DNA from: QFOX01 sp033763655
GTDB lineage: Bacteria > Pseudomonadota > Alphaproteobacteria > Rickettsiales > UBA3002
Length of the DNA stretch: 64,000 bases
Direction: 5' to 3'
Assembly (NCBI GenBank): GCA_033763655.1
Contig: JANRKD010000026.1
Span: 108,967 to 172,966, forward strand
In this document: one piece after another, positions 25,381-35,302 of the stretch
How positions within the stretch are numbered: the first letter of the stretch is position 1
Layout: every line of letters begins with the position of its first letter
Translations under genes and position numbers: made by a program
The notes under the pieces: model-generated
Database searches by the model: none
What the model saw: the letters and a program-made list of their open reading frames with translations, nothing else
What the model was told of the DNA's origin: nothing

Positions 25381-27063
25381 CTACTGATCCCTCGGGTGCA
25401 TGCCCTCTAAAAAGGCGCTGATACTGTCTTTCGTCGCCCCGGCAATATCCGTCGGCACGCCCCTTAAGAAATCAGCACCACTTTTATAGATGGCACTGTC
25501 TTTATTGCCGTCCGTCGCTTTGAAGCGATTGATTGTCGCATCGAACGCACGGCGCGAACCTTCCTTGAAGTCGAAATTATCCTGGAACAATGCATCGTTG
25601 GCGGCAATCGCACTGCGCTTCCCGAGAATCTGGCTCAAAAGCCCCGTCAGCGAGCCAAGGCCATTATGGATAAGGTAGGCCACCACAAACAGGTTCAGCA
25701 ACTGGTAGAACATTTTTTCGTAGGCTTCTTTGCGGTTCGGGCTATCGGCGGGGCCGGTCAGGTTGCCATCCGGCGCGACGAGGCCATTAATCGCCTCAGC
25801 GTCAAGGTTCGGGAAACTGAACGGCAAAGAGCACGGGTCATTCCCGCCGCCGGACGTCTGGTTCCCAGAAAACTTCAGCATCGGGCTGCTCAGGGGATTG
25901 CCCGACGTGGAGTTTCCATCGCCGCGCAGCTCGGTCGGGTTGTTGGTGATGGGGTGGCTGCAGGCCGGGCGCGAGGGCTTGAGCGCCGCCTTGATGTTCT
26001 CGTATTTGAATAATGTCTGCACCGCCGATTCCGGCGCAAAGAGAATCTGGTCGTAGAGAATCATCGCGAACATTGAATAGGCGGTAATGAGCACCGGGGT
26101 CAGGAAGGCGGCAAGGATGGTGCGCCACGTCCCCTCGAAATATTGGGCGGTAATCTTGAGGAAGGCCAGCGGCAGCAGCAGCGGGCTTAGAATCAACAAC
26201 AGCGAAATCACCAGATAGCTGCTGAGAAACCCAAGCGCGGTGCGCATAACCATCATCAGCACCGTCACCAGCGTGCCGAGCATACCCAGGAAAATCGCTA
26301 CCCCCCATGCGCCACCGAAGAAAAACCCCGTCATCAGCCCGAGGACACTTGAAACCAGCAGCATATTGGTGGTTTCCTTGCCGGTATTCGGATCATGCCC
26401 GGTGGTAAACCCATACAATTTGCCGAGCACACAATCCATCATCGCCCAGATGCGCGGGGTGTTCTCGCCCTGAAAATCCGCGACATTGCAATGCAGGTTG
26501 GTGGTGTTAATGGCACCGGCGACAATCGCCTGCGATTCATTCATGATGTCATAGACGGCGGGAATAAGTTTGCCCTCGCCGCCGCTGCCGTCATAGGCCG
26601 TGATATTTCCCAGATCGGCCAGGATAATGGCGACAATGGCGATTTTAACCAGCAACAGGAAGCCGTGTTTGTGGATTTCAGGCTCCTGCGCCAGCATGCG
26701 CACCCCGAACAACACCACCACCAGCGTCAGGAACATGAAAAGCAGCGGCCTGAGCATTTCAACCATGGCGGCGGCAAACTTCACGGTGGATTGGTTAATC
26801 GTGTAAATCAGGCATGGCACGATTTTTCCAAGCAGCTTGCCGCCTTTGACCTCGTCCAGCTCCCCGCAGGAGACAATGTCGCCGCTCGCATCCGTCGTCT
26901 TAATATCGCCTGTCGATGGGGTGCCTGTCGGCGCCTGCTCAGTCGATACAGGCGCGGGTTGTTGTGCTTCTGCGCCACCGGGTAAAAGCACCAGCAACCC
27001 CGTCCCCAGCATCAGCAGGGCAACAAGCAGGCGACACAGGGATGCAGCGCGCAGGGTCATCAT
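25381..27063 (-). CDS. virB6: VirB6-like type IV secretion membrane protein (second copy)
   Basis: 560 residues with a signal peptide (GGAEAQQP), a conserved ELDEVKGGKLLGKIVPCLIY periplasmic segment, and clusters of transmembrane helices around 105-165, 230-330 and 460-480. The SPLLLPLAFLKITAQYFEGTW loop matches the VirB6/TrbL core. A large periplasmic loop (about 355-445) separates the last helices. Multiple long VirB6 paralogues in tandem are a feature of Rickettsiales rvh systems. Its start codon overlaps the stop of the first copy. Confidence 0.87.
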   Translation of the reverse strand: MMTLRAASLCRLLVALLMLGTGLLVLLPGGAEAQQPAPVSTEQAPTGTPSTGDIKTTDASGDIVSCGELDEVKGGKLLGKIVPCLIYTINQSTVKFAAAMVEMLRPLLFMFLTLVVVLFGVRMLAQEPEIHKHGFLLLVKIAIVAIILADLGNITAYDGSGGEGKLIPAVYDIMNESQAIVAGAINTTNLHCNVADFQGENTPRIWAMMDCVLGKLYGFTTGHDPNTGKETTNMLLVSSVLGLMTGFFFGGAWGVAIFLGMLGTLVTVLMMVMRTALGFLSSYLVISLLLILSPLLLPLAFLKITAQYFEGTWRTILAAFLTPVLITAYSMFAMILYDQILFAPESAVQTLFKYENIKAALKPSRPACSHPITNNPTELRGDGNSTSGNPLSSPMLKFSGNQTSGGGNDPCSLPFSFPNLDAEAINGLVAPDGNLTGPADSPNRKEAYEKMFYQLLNLFVVAYLIHNGLGSLTGLLSQILGKRSAIAANDALFQDNFDFKEGSRRAFDATINRFKATDGNKDSAIYKSGADFLRGVPTDIAGATKDSISAFLEGMHPRDQ

Positions 27064-28724
27064 TTCGCCTTCTGGAACGGTTTGGTCACTTTATCGGCGA
27101 TGCCCGAGAGGCCGCCGCCAATCCCGCCGCCAAGATTATTGCCGAATACGCCGCTTAAATCCGGCGACTGCACCGCATCCCCCAGCAGGTCGCTGATGAT
27201 GGCGGGCACCAGCGCCAGCAGGCCGTTGAGAATGAACACGACCATCGTTCCGAAAAATAGCGCCGCCATCACCTGCCGGGAAATCTGCTGCCCGGGCGTC
27301 GTGCCTTCCGCCGGCGCAGAGAGCGGCGGCTTGCGCACGCTAGCCATTTTTTCCCAGTCGATGTTTTTGAAGGCTTTCTGAACCGGATATTGGCTATCGC
27401 AGGACACTTTCAACAACGGATCCGCCTTGATAAGATCGGGCGTACAAGAACTGGAAACCACCCCTTTGACAATCCCCCCGTCGCTTCGGCCTTGAATCGG
27501 CGTACCTTCCGGATTCGAGGTTTTGATGCGGGCCACCACCCGATCCTTACCGGCAATGATTTCATTGCTGACCAGATAGTCATTCAGGCTGAACGGCGCA
27601 CGGCGCGACGCATCGCCGGCAATCTGGTAGATAACGGAATAATTGCCGCTGAAAAGGGCCAGATCCACCGCTGTCAGCGAAAAAATAATGAACACCAGCA
27701 TGATCACGGGCTGCATAGCAAAGGCAATCAGCATCTTGGTCCATTTGTCGAAATACTGCTTGGTCTCGCGAAACAGAATCATCGGGATAAACAGCGGCGA
27801 AAAGATAATAAGGAACGCCACCCCCATATACCCCGCGATGTAGGTAAAAAACACGCGGACAGTAAGCAGCAACATGCCGAAAAGAAAGAAGAACCCGACA
27901 ACGGCCAGCACCCCCCCCAGCACCGAACTCTGCATGCTGCTGAAGAAAAAGAACAGCAGCGAACGCGCCATTCCGGTGTTGGGCTTGGTAGAAGAGTCCG
28001 CATTGTCGTAAAGGGTGTTGAAATAAGTTTCGCTACCTTGCCGCGTTGCCCCTGCCGTGGGCGGCATCTTAATCCCGACCAGCGTATCGATCAGGCAATC
28101 AATGCCCAGCCATGGGGTGATAATCGGTTTGCCCGGAGCAGCATTGGCCTGCGCATCCATCATCACCCGCATGCAGATGCTCTGGCTGTAATCCGACCCG
28201 GCATTATCGGCCATGCCGCTGGGCGGCGCATAACTCACCACCGCTGCCGCCGCCCCGTCCATGGCCCGCGTCACGGTGTGAAACATCAGCGGACTGCTGG
28301 TCACCAACCCGGCAATGGCGCTGATTTTAATGATGAGAACAAAGGTATCCCGCCCTGTTTTCTCGACCAGACCGACACTGAACATCACACCGTAAATCAC
28401 GACCGCGAGCGTCAGCAGGGCGGCAATCGCCCGCTTGAAGAACGGGTAGATTTCATCAAAAAATTTCTCGGCGCTGGCATTGATTGTATCGCGGATGCAG
28501 CCCGCAAGATGGTGCGTCAGCCCGACATAGCCGTCGCAGGTTTCAGGCGGACGGATAGCATTCGGATTCACAGACGCAGCAGAAGGCACTGAGGACGGCG
28601 CCCCGGAAGGCAACGATGGCAACCCCGGCAATGCCTCCGGCAGCGCATAGGCCGGCAACGCCGCAACCGCGCACAGCATCAGGGCCACCAGCACTAACAT
28701 CCAACTTGCCGCGCGTGCGCGCAT
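27060..28724 (-). CDS. virB6: VirB6-like type IV secretion membrane protein (first copy)
   Basis: 554 residues. Signal peptide near the N-terminus (AVAALPAYALPEA), a PETCDGYVGLTHHLAGCI segment with paired cysteines, then helices around 95-140 and a core containing FSPLFIPMILFRETKQYFDKW, the counterpart of the same loop in the other two copies. Ends in a Gly-rich tail (NNLGGGIGGGLSG). Starts at TAATG overlapping the virB4 stop, so translation is coupled. Confidence 0.87.
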   Translation of the reverse strand: MRARAASWMLVLVALMLCAVAALPAYALPEALPGLPSLPSGAPSSVPSAASVNPNAIRPPETCDGYVGLTHHLAGCIRDTINASAEKFFDEIYPFFKRAIAALLTLAVVIYGVMFSVGLVEKTGRDTFVLIIKISAIAGLVTSSPLMFHTVTRAMDGAAAAVVSYAPPSGMADNAGSDYSQSICMRVMMDAQANAAPGKPIITPWLGIDCLIDTLVGIKMPPTAGATRQGSETYFNTLYDNADSSTKPNTGMARSLLFFFFSSMQSSVLGGVLAVVGFFFLFGMLLLTVRVFFTYIAGYMGVAFLIIFSPLFIPMILFRETKQYFDKWTKMLIAFAMQPVIMLVFIIFSLTAVDLALFSGNYSVIYQIAGDASRRAPFSLNDYLVSNEIIAGKDRVVARIKTSNPEGTPIQGRSDGGIVKGVVSSSCTPDLIKADPLLKVSCDSQYPVQKAFKNIDWEKMASVRKPPLSAPAEGTTPGQQISRQVMAALFFGTMVVFILNGLLALVPAIISDLLGDAVQSPDLSGVFGNNLGGGIGGGLSGIADKVTKPFQKAK

Positions 28725-31126
28725 TATGCTTCCTTAATTCGGCGGTTAAACACAGGCAGCCAGGCATGGACATCATCGCCCACCTGACCACGGATTTCAT
28801 CGAGCAGCGCCACGGTTTCGGCGCGGCCTGAGAGCACGTTGATAATATCTTCCATCCCCGACAGGTCGATACGCGCTACCACCACGTCCTTGCCCTGTTT
28901 GACAAGGAAATAGCGCGTCCCTGGATCGGTATTCTTGAGCAGATTGAATTCGCGCTCCGAGAGCATAAACGCCTTGCGGTACGGCTCGGTCGCTTTCGGG
29001 TTGGGCAGGAAAATCTGCGTCGCCGTCTGCTGGATAAGCGTGTCGGAGATTGAGCTGTTCACCGCATCCTCGACGCTCTGGGTGGCAAATACCACCATGC
29101 CGTTCAGCTTACGCAGCGTTTTGAGCCAATCTTTAATTTTACTGGCAAAAATTTTGTTATCGACCAGCGCCCATGCCTCATCGAGTACGATAATGGTCGG
29201 CGTACCATCCAGCGCCATCTGGATGCGCTGGAAAAGATAAAGCAACACCGGCACCAGACAGGCGCGGTTAGTGAGCACGTCCCCCATCTCAAAGCCGAAC
29301 ACATTGGCATTCTTGAAGTTCACCCGATCCTCGACCGCATCGAACACCGGCGCAAAGCGGCCATTGCCGTACCATTGCTTCAGGCGCGCGGCGACGGTCC
29401 CCGAGCCTTCCATGCCGAAGAACGGCGCGATGTTGCGCAGCACGCGGTCTTCCTTACGTAGCTTATACACTCCATCGACCGCCCGCTGCACCACCTGCAG
29501 ATCATCGGCGGAAATCGGCTCCTCGTTGACGCTGACCAACGCCGACAGCCACTCGGTAAGGAAGGAGCGGTTCTCGGGCGTGTCATCCATCTGCAGCGGG
29601 TTAAAATGGCACTGCTTGCCCGGGTCGATATGGGTGTAAACGCCGTTAATCGCCCGCACGAAAATTTCCGCGCCCCGGTCTTTATCGAACATGAACAGGC
29701 GGCAGTTAAACTTCAGCGCCTGCGCGCAGAGGAAGTTCATCAGCACCGTTTTACCCGCGCCGGTCGGCCCGATAATGGTGGTATGGCCCACATCGCGTGC
29801 ATGGAAATTGAAGAAATACGGCGTGCCCGACGTGGTGTCGAACACCGTCACCGCATCGCCCCAATGGTTGCCGGAAATTTTACCCACCGGGTAATTATGC
29901 ATCGCAGCAAATCCGGCGATGTTCAGCGTGTTGATCTTGGCCGAGCGGCCGATAAACTCCTTGTTGGCGGGCAGTTGCGCCCAATAGCATTGCTCAAGAA
30001 TCAGCTTTTCGCGCACCGGGTTGATGCCGACATTGACCATCTCGGCAATCACCATCGACACCGCCGCTTCGAGCGCGTTGAGATTATCCTCAACGCACAT
30101 GACCGTGAGGTGGTGCCGCCCGAAAGCAATATGCCCCGACATCGCCAGATCCAGCGCATCGGTAATCTCGCGCACCTGACTGACTGCCAGATCGTTTGAA
30201 TTGGCCATGCGCCGCTGCTGCAACTGCATCGAGCCAAGGTTGGCCTGCCGGTTTTCAAACGCGAAGCTCTGCGCCACCACCAGCTCGAACGGCATCTGCA
30301 GGAACGCATCCATGATGCCTGCTGCCGTATGCGGCGAATATTCCTTGATGCTGACCATCGCCGCGTAGCGCGTCCCCGCCGCCGAGCGGATTTCAATCGC
30401 GCGACTGCCGAAATAGAGGCGACTGGTCGGCAGGTAATGGGCGATATCCACCGTCGGCACCAGCATCGGCTGGCTGCCACCGCCATTGACCAGCCGCCCG
30501 AGGAACTCCAGCGGCTCGGACATCGGGCCCGAGGGGCTCATGGTGGTGGTGAGTACCCGCGCACCGTAATCACGGAAGGTTGCCAGCACGCGGTACACCG
30601 CCTCACGCAGCTCCTTGTGCATTTCCTGAAGCTGGATGGCATCCGCCTCCTTGTTGGTGCGTTGCTCAAACTTATTGAGCAGGTTCTGGATTTTAGCGAC
30701 GCCCTTGGTGTCGTCCTTGCGCACGACCGAAATATAAAGCTCGTTGACGAACGTCGAACGCGAATGGTGTTTCTTGCGCCATTTCTCGTCAAGGTAATGC
30801 GCAAATCCCGGCGGCATTTTTCCTTCCGGATAGGCGCTCTGCCTGCGCCGCACCAGGTGAAACCACATGCTGAACGTGCCTTCCGCCATGCTTTTATACA
30901 GCGAATTACGCACCAGTTTTTTCATGTCCACGACTTCGTCATCCGCCGTCTCGAACGAGAAACCGTCGATCTTGATAATCTGCAGCATCTCGCGGTTTTT
31001 GGTGATGATGGTGTCTTTGTCCCAATGGTGGTCGTAGGGGATGAAAGTCGCCGCCGATATTTCGCGCGCAGCCACCGCTGCTTTGGACACCTTACGACGC
31101 GTGAGGGGGTGCAGGAGGATGCTCAT
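28724..31126 (-). CDS. virB4: Type IV secretion ATPase VirB4
   Basis: 800-residue AAA+ ATPase that powers pilus biogenesis and substrate translocation at the inner membrane. Walker A GPTGAGKTVLMNFL lies around residue 450 and Walker B TIIVLDEAWALVDN around 645; the VirB4 motif FATQSVEDA follows. The N-terminal CagE/TrbE domain (VKDGFSFET-type) is present. Two bases separate it from virB3, and the order virB3-virB4-virB6 equals that of rvh clusters. Confidence 0.96.
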   Translation of the reverse strand: MSILLHPLTRRKVSKAAVAAREISAATFIPYDHHWDKDTIITKNREMLQIIKIDGFSFETADDEVVDMKKLVRNSLYKSMAEGTFSMWFHLVRRRQSAYPEGKMPPGFAHYLDEKWRKKHHSRSTFVNELYISVVRKDDTKGVAKIQNLLNKFEQRTNKEADAIQLQEMHKELREAVYRVLATFRDYGARVLTTTMSPSGPMSEPLEFLGRLVNGGGSQPMLVPTVDIAHYLPTSRLYFGSRAIEIRSAAGTRYAAMVSIKEYSPHTAAGIMDAFLQMPFELVVAQSFAFENRQANLGSMQLQQRRMANSNDLAVSQVREITDALDLAMSGHIAFGRHHLTVMCVEDNLNALEAAVSMVIAEMVNVGINPVREKLILEQCYWAQLPANKEFIGRSAKINTLNIAGFAAMHNYPVGKISGNHWGDAVTVFDTTSGTPYFFNFHARDVGHTTIIGPTGAGKTVLMNFLCAQALKFNCRLFMFDKDRGAEIFVRAINGVYTHIDPGKQCHFNPLQMDDTPENRSFLTEWLSALVSVNEEPISADDLQVVQRAVDGVYKLRKEDRVLRNIAPFFGMEGSGTVAARLKQWYGNGRFAPVFDAVEDRVNFKNANVFGFEMGDVLTNRACLVPVLLYLFQRIQMALDGTPTIIVLDEAWALVDNKIFASKIKDWLKTLRKLNGMVVFATQSVEDAVNSSISDTLIQQTATQIFLPNPKATEPYRKAFMLSEREFNLLKNTDPGTRYFLVKQGKDVVVARIDLSGMEDIINVLSGRAETVALLDEIRGQVGDDVHAWLPVFNRRIKEA

Positions 31127-31128
31127 GG

Positions 31129-31425
31129 CTAAAACACGTCATAGGAATTCGTGAAGGAATGGTAGGCCCGGTTCCATGAACGGTAGCCCCACTTCATCCG
31201 CAGCATCCAGAGCTCGATCGCGCGCGGCTCCTTCATGCATAACAGGTAGCCGAAGCCGTGAATCACCAGAAACAGCGGCAGCACCGCGAACGATTTGGTG
31301 TTAATGAACAGAATCATGATGGTCATGATGTTGGGCACAAAAAACATGTAGCTTACGCCCGCGACCATCGGCGGGCGGGTAAGCCCCTGGAATAATGGAT
31401 CTGCCGCAAGACGTCCGACCGCCAT
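31129..31425 (-). CDS. virB3: Type IV secretion protein VirB3
   Basis: 98 residues with a LFQGLTRPPMVAGV opening and two close transmembrane segments, typical of VirB3, a small inner-membrane partner of VirB4. ATG 31425 is preferred since GAGGGG is suitably spaced; the in-frame ATG at 31443 lacks such a site. First gene of the virB3-B4-B6-B6-B6 operon. Confidence 0.9.
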   Translation of the reverse strand: MAVGRLAADPLFQGLTRPPMVAGVSYMFFVPNIMTIMILFINTKSFAVLPLFLVIHGFGYLLCMKEPRAIELWMLRMKWGYRSWNRAYHSFTNSYDVF

Positions 31426-31497
31426 AAAACCCCTCAAAATCATATTCCGTTCAACGGCTTAAAAAGAGCGCCGCCGCGGATACCACCATCCGGCCCT

Positions 31498-31526
31498 ACT
31501 ATACTGGCACCCTGATAACTTACCAA
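31498..31526 (-). promoter_or_regulatory. Sigma-70-type promoter of the virB3 operon
   Basis: On the minus strand TTGGTA (31526-31521), a 17-bp spacer and TATAGT (31503-31498) form a near-consensus promoter about 75 bp upstream of virB3. Nothing resembling the PHO boxes is seen here, so the secretion operon itself looks constitutive or otherwise regulated. Confidence 0.6.
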
Positions 31527-31592
31527 GAATTTACTAAAATTGCGTAAAGATTCACCAACGACGGTAACGAATAATGGCAAAAATACACCGAC

Positions 31593-32495
31593 CTAAAGCC
31601 CGACCAGCGCCCGGGCGAAATCCTCGGCGGCGAAGGGTTGCAGATCCTCCGCCCCCTCGCCCACTCCAATCGCGTGAATCGGCAGCTTGAACTGCTCGGC
31701 GAGGGCGACGACAATCCCTGCTTTGGCGGTGCCGTCGAGCTTGGTGACCACCAGCCCGGTCACGCCTGCCACCTGCCCGAACGCCTTGACCTGCGCCAGG
31801 GCATTTTGCCCGGTCGTCGCATCGAGCACCTGCAGTACGGCGTGCGGTGCGTCAGGGAGTAATTTTTTAATGACTTTGGTCATTTTTGCCAGCTCTGCCA
31901 TCAGGTTTTCTTTGGTGTGCAGCCGCCCGGCCGTGTCGATAAACACCACATCCGCATGCTGCGCGATGGCCTGTTCGAGCCCGGCATAAACCACCGAGGC
32001 CGGGTCGGCATTTTCCGCCCCGCGCACGAAGCCGCAGCCCGCACGGGCACTCCAATGTTCGAGCTGTTCAACCGCCGCCGCCCGGAATGTATCGGCAGCG
32101 ACCAGCACGACGCGCTTGCCCTCTTGCGTTAACTGATGCGCCATTTTCCCGATGGTGGTGGTTTTGCCGTTGCCATTGACCCCGACGACCAGCGCCACAT
32201 ACGGCGCCTCGCCGCCGCTTTGCGTAGCGAGCGGCACCGCATAGGGCGCAAGGCGCCGAGCGATGCTTTCCGCCAGCAACGTACGTATCTCCTCCGAACC
32301 AACCTCGCGGTTGATGCGGTTTTTTGCCAGTTCCGCGACTATGGCGGCGGCAGTTACTGCCCCCATATCCGCCAGAATCAGCTGATCTTCGAGCGCCTCA
32401 AGCGTCGCTTTATCGAGCGTGCGGGCGGTAAACACGCCGCCTATCGCATCACTGGTTTTACGTAACCCGCCCGAAAGTTTTTTGAACCAGCTCAT
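31593..32495 (-). CDS. ftsY: Signal recognition particle receptor FtsY
   Basis: 300 residues. SRP-type GTPase NG domain with GVNGNGKTTTIGK (P-loop), DTFRAAAVEQL, DTAGRLHTKEN and TKLDGTAKAG motifs. It docks SRP-ribosome complexes at the membrane; the partner Ffh is encoded at 42.2 kb. The acidic A domain found in many FtsY proteins is absent, leaving only a short amphipathic N-terminus (SWFKKLSGGLRK). Lies 21 bp after mtaB. Confidence 0.96.
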   Translation of the reverse strand: MSWFKKLSGGLRKTSDAIGGVFTARTLDKATLEALEDQLILADMGAVTAAAIVAELAKNRINREVGSEEIRTLLAESIARRLAPYAVPLATQSGGEAPYVALVVGVNGNGKTTTIGKMAHQLTQEGKRVVLVAADTFRAAAVEQLEHWSARAGCGFVRGAENADPASVVYAGLEQAIAQHADVVFIDTAGRLHTKENLMAELAKMTKVIKKLLPDAPHAVLQVLDATTGQNALAQVKAFGQVAGVTGLVVTKLDGTAKAGIVVALAEQFKLPIHAIGVGEGAEDLQPFAAEDFARALVGL

Positions 32496-32516
32496 GCATT
32501 ATCCTTGGTCATGATG

Positions 32517-33800
32517 TCACGCATAGCACGCATGCCCATCGGCACGCATGACCGTGACACGTTGCAGGCTGCCAACCGGCATCGGTTCCGCCAGCTTCAC
32601 CAGTGCAAATCCTTCCGCATGGCCGCTCATCCCATCCTGTTCGATGATAATTTCAAGTGTCGTGCCGATAAGGGACCGATAATAATCCGCGACCTGCTTC
32701 TCACCTTCGGCGCGCAGCACCGCCGCCCGCGCCTTACGAACGGCGGCAGGCACCTGCGGCATTTTCGCCGCCGGAGTACCTGAGCGCGCCGAATAGGGAA
32801 ACACATGCAGATAGGTAAGCCCGATTTCGCCAATCAACGCGCGGGTATGCTCGAACATGGCGTCGGTTTCGGTCGGGAATCCGGCGATAATGTCTGCGCC
32901 GAACACCATCTCGGGGCGAAGCGCCTTCACCCGTTCGCAAAAAGCGACGATATCGTGGCGCAAATGGCGGCGTTTCATGCGCTTTAACACCATGTCATCG
33001 CCCGCTTGCAGGCTGATATGCAGGTGCGGCATCAGGCGGGGTTCCTCGGCGATAAGGCGGTAAAGATCATCATCGACCTCAACCGCGTCGATGGAGGAAA
33101 GCCGCAAGCGTTTCAGCTCGGGCACCGCAGCCAGTACGCGGCGCATCATTTGCCCGAGCGTCGGGGTGCCGGGCAAATCCTTGCCGTAATCGGAGACATC
33201 GACCCCGGTAAAAACAATCTCGTGGTAGCCGTTTTCCACCAGCGCACGCACCTGCGCGACGATTTCGCCCATCGGCACCGAGCGTGAATTGCCCCGGCCA
33301 TAGGGGATGATGCAGAAGGTGCAGCGGTGGTCGCAGCCGTTTTGCACCTGAAGGAACGCCCGCGCGCGCCCGTCGAACCCCGCGACGAAATGGGCGGCGG
33401 TTTCCTTCACGCTCATGATGTCGTTGACGCGGGCTTTCTCTGTCCCGAAAGCGGCTTCCTCCGCGCGGATGAGCGGCGCCGACGGACGATGAGAAACCGC
33501 CTGCCACTCGCCCGCTTCCATCTTCTCCTGATTGCCGAGCACCACATCCACTTCCTCCATACCGGCGAAGCTTTCGGGCTTGATTTGCGCCGCGCAGCCC
33601 GTCACCACGATGCGCTTATGCGGGTGCGCGCGCCGCGCTTTGCGGATGGCCTGACGCGCCTGTTTTTCGGCCTGTGCCGTCACCGCGCAGGTGTTGAAGA
33701 TAAGCGTATCCGTCAGGCCCGCGGCGGACGCATGGCGTTTCATCACTTCGCTCTCGTAGGTATTGAGGCGGCAACCGAAGGTGACAATCTCGATGGACAT
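32517..33800 (-). CDS. mtaB: tRNA (t6A37) C2-methylthiotransferase MtaB
   Basis: 427-residue radical-SAM methylthiotransferase converting t6A37 to ms2t6A37. N-terminal UPF0004 cysteines (FGCRLN, FNTCAVT, VTGCAAQ), the radical-SAM CDHRCTFC cluster near residue 155 and a C-terminal TRAM domain are present. ATG 33800 gives the canonical EIVTFGCRLN opening; the longer open frame to 34073 is a read-through of sequence complementary to dapF. Likely operonic with ftsY. Confidence 0.94.
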   Translation of the reverse strand: MSIEIVTFGCRLNTYESEVMKRHASAAGLTDTLIFNTCAVTAQAEKQARQAIRKARRAHPHKRIVVTGCAAQIKPESFAGMEEVDVVLGNQEKMEAGEWQAVSHRPSAPLIRAEEAAFGTEKARVNDIMSVKETAAHFVAGFDGRARAFLQVQNGCDHRCTFCIIPYGRGNSRSVPMGEIVAQVRALVENGYHEIVFTGVDVSDYGKDLPGTPTLGQMMRRVLAAVPELKRLRLSSIDAVEVDDDLYRLIAEEPRLMPHLHISLQAGDDMVLKRMKRRHLRHDIVAFCERVKALRPEMVFGADIIAGFPTETDAMFEHTRALIGEIGLTYLHVFPYSARSGTPAAKMPQVPAAVRKARAAVLRAEGEKQVADYYRSLIGTTLEIIIEQDGMSGHAEGFALVKLAEPMPVGSLQRVTVMRADGHACYA

Positions 33801-33853
33801 GGCAGGATTCCTAGCGAAATCCGGCGGAAAGTAAAGCCCTACCACACCGAAGG

Positions 33854-34687
33854 CTAAAGCTCGACCACGCCCTCGAACACATAGGCGACCGGGCCGCTCA
33901 TGAAAATGTCGCCGCTGGTTGCGCCCTCGGCCTTCTGCCAGTCGATCTGCAAGGTGCCGCCGGGCAGATCGACCGTGCATTGCGCCTGAAGGAGGCCACG
34001 ACGCACCCCGGCCGCCACCGCCGCGCACGCCGCCGAACCACAGGCAAGCGTCAGGCCCGCGCCGCGCTCCCACACCAGCATGCGGATATGGTTTTCGCCC
34101 AGCACCTCGACCGCGCTGATATTCGCCCGCTCGGGGAACAGCGGGTGATGCTCAAGCGTCGCGCCCCACTCCACCATTTTGATATGCGTCAGGTCGCGCA
34201 CGAAAAACACCGCGTGCGGGTTGCCCATATTCACCGCCACCGGGTCGGCGAGCAGGCCCAGTTCGATCCCCAGATGCAGCGTATTGCGGCTTTCGCTCAA
34301 CGGAATTTCATTCCACCCGAACTTCGGCGCGCCCATGTTGACCGTCACCAGCCCGTCATCGTTGCGGGTGGCGGAAAGCAGGCCGCCGCGCGTGGCAATC
34401 CGCACCCGGGCCTGCCCGCTTTCGCGCATCAGGATATCGGCGACGCAGCGCGTCGCATTGCCGCAAGTGGCGCTGAGGCTGCCGTCGCCGTTGATAAACC
34501 GCACCGCCACATCCGCATCCGCCGCTTTTTCGAGAATCACCAGCGTATCGCAGCCGATGCCCAGATGGCGGTCGCAGAGGAACCGTGCCTGCTCGGGCGT
34601 AATGTCGAGCGCCTGATCCCGCCGGTCGAGCACGACAAAATCGTTGCCCGCCCCGTGCATCTTAAGAAAAAGGAGTTTTTTTGTCAT
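33854..34687 (-). CDS. dapF: Diaminopimelate epimerase
   Basis: 277 residues. Interconverts LL- and meso-diaminopimelate for peptidoglycan and lysine. Both catalytic cysteines are visible in ATCGNATRC and LACGSAACA, as are the HGAGNDFVV start and GNPHAV. The dapF-mtaB-ftsY order is a common alphaproteobacterial cluster. Confidence 0.96.
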   Translation of the reverse strand: MTKKLLFLKMHGAGNDFVVLDRRDQALDITPEQARFLCDRHLGIGCDTLVILEKAADADVAVRFINGDGSLSATCGNATRCVADILMRESGQARVRIATRGGLLSATRNDDGLVTVNMGAPKFGWNEIPLSESRNTLHLGIELGLLADPVAVNMGNPHAVFFVRDLTHIKMVEWGATLEHHPLFPERANISAVEVLGENHIRMLVWERGAGLTLACGSAACAAVAAGVRRGLLQAQCTVDLPGGTLQIDWQKAEGATSGDIFMSGPVAYVFEGVVEL

Positions 34688-34701
34688 ACCCTTGCGACCC
34701 T

Positions 34702-34727
34702 GTCAGCCGGCGTGGGCCGGCATCCGG
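34702..34727. repeat. Short palindrome between ssb and dapF
   Basis: GCCGGC-GTGG-GCCGGC hairpin preceded by GTCA and followed by ATCCGG, resembling a diverged family C repeat. It could also help end ssb transcripts, but no T-run follows. Confidence 0.45.
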
Positions 34728-34768
34728 ACTGAGTGACCGACGCCCGCTTTCGCGGCGCCCATGCCCGG

Positions 34769-35248
34769 CTAGAACGGGATTTCGTCGTCCAGCTCCGCCT
34801 CGGCGACGCGGGCGCGTTGCGGCGCGGCGCTGCTGCCGTAGCTGGCGTTGCCGTTCTGGCCGTAGCTATCGCCGCCGCTGCGTTCGCCACGGTCACGCGG
34901 GCTGTCGAGCATGGTCAGGTTGCCGTTATAGTTTTGCAGCACTACTTCGGTGCTGTAAACGTCCTGTCCTTCCTTGTTCGTCCATTTGCGGGTTTGCAAC
35001 TGGCCCTCGATATAGACCTTACTGCCTTTGCGCAGGTATTCCTTCGCGACGCGCACCAGTCCTTCGTTGAAAATCACGATGCGGTGCCATTCGGTTTTTT
35101 CCTTGCGCTCGCCGGTCGCCTTATCCTTCCAGCTTTCGCTGGTGGCGAGGGTGAGGTTGCAGATTTCACTGCCGTTCTGCATGGCGCGCACTTCGGGGTC
35201 TTTGCCCAGATTGCCTACCAGAATGACTTTGTTGATTGAACCGGCCAT
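34769..35248 (-). CDS. ssb: Single-stranded DNA-binding protein
   Basis: 159 residues: OB fold (INKVILVGNLGKDPEVR, TEWHRIVIF, YLRKGSKVYIEGQLQTRKW), a Gly/Ser/Asn-rich linker and the conserved acidic C-terminal tip DDEIPF that recruits repair and replication proteins. Divergent from uvrA, as in many proteobacteria. Confidence 0.97.
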   Translation of the reverse strand: MAGSINKVILVGNLGKDPEVRAMQNGSEICNLTLATSESWKDKATGERKEKTEWHRIVIFNEGLVRVAKEYLRKGSKVYIEGQLQTRKWTNKEGQDVYSTEVVLQNYNGNLTMLDSPRDRGERSGGDSYGQNGNASYGSSAAPQRARVAEAELDDEIPF

Positions 35249-35302
35249 GCGATGGTGCTCCCTCTACCTGTTTTTGCTTGTTTAACTTGGCTTACAGGCC
35301 GC

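Noticed and set aside
23802..25421. 539-residue plus-strand open frame
   Set aside because: Mirror of the third virB6 gene; the minus-strand protein has signal peptide, membrane helices and family motifs.
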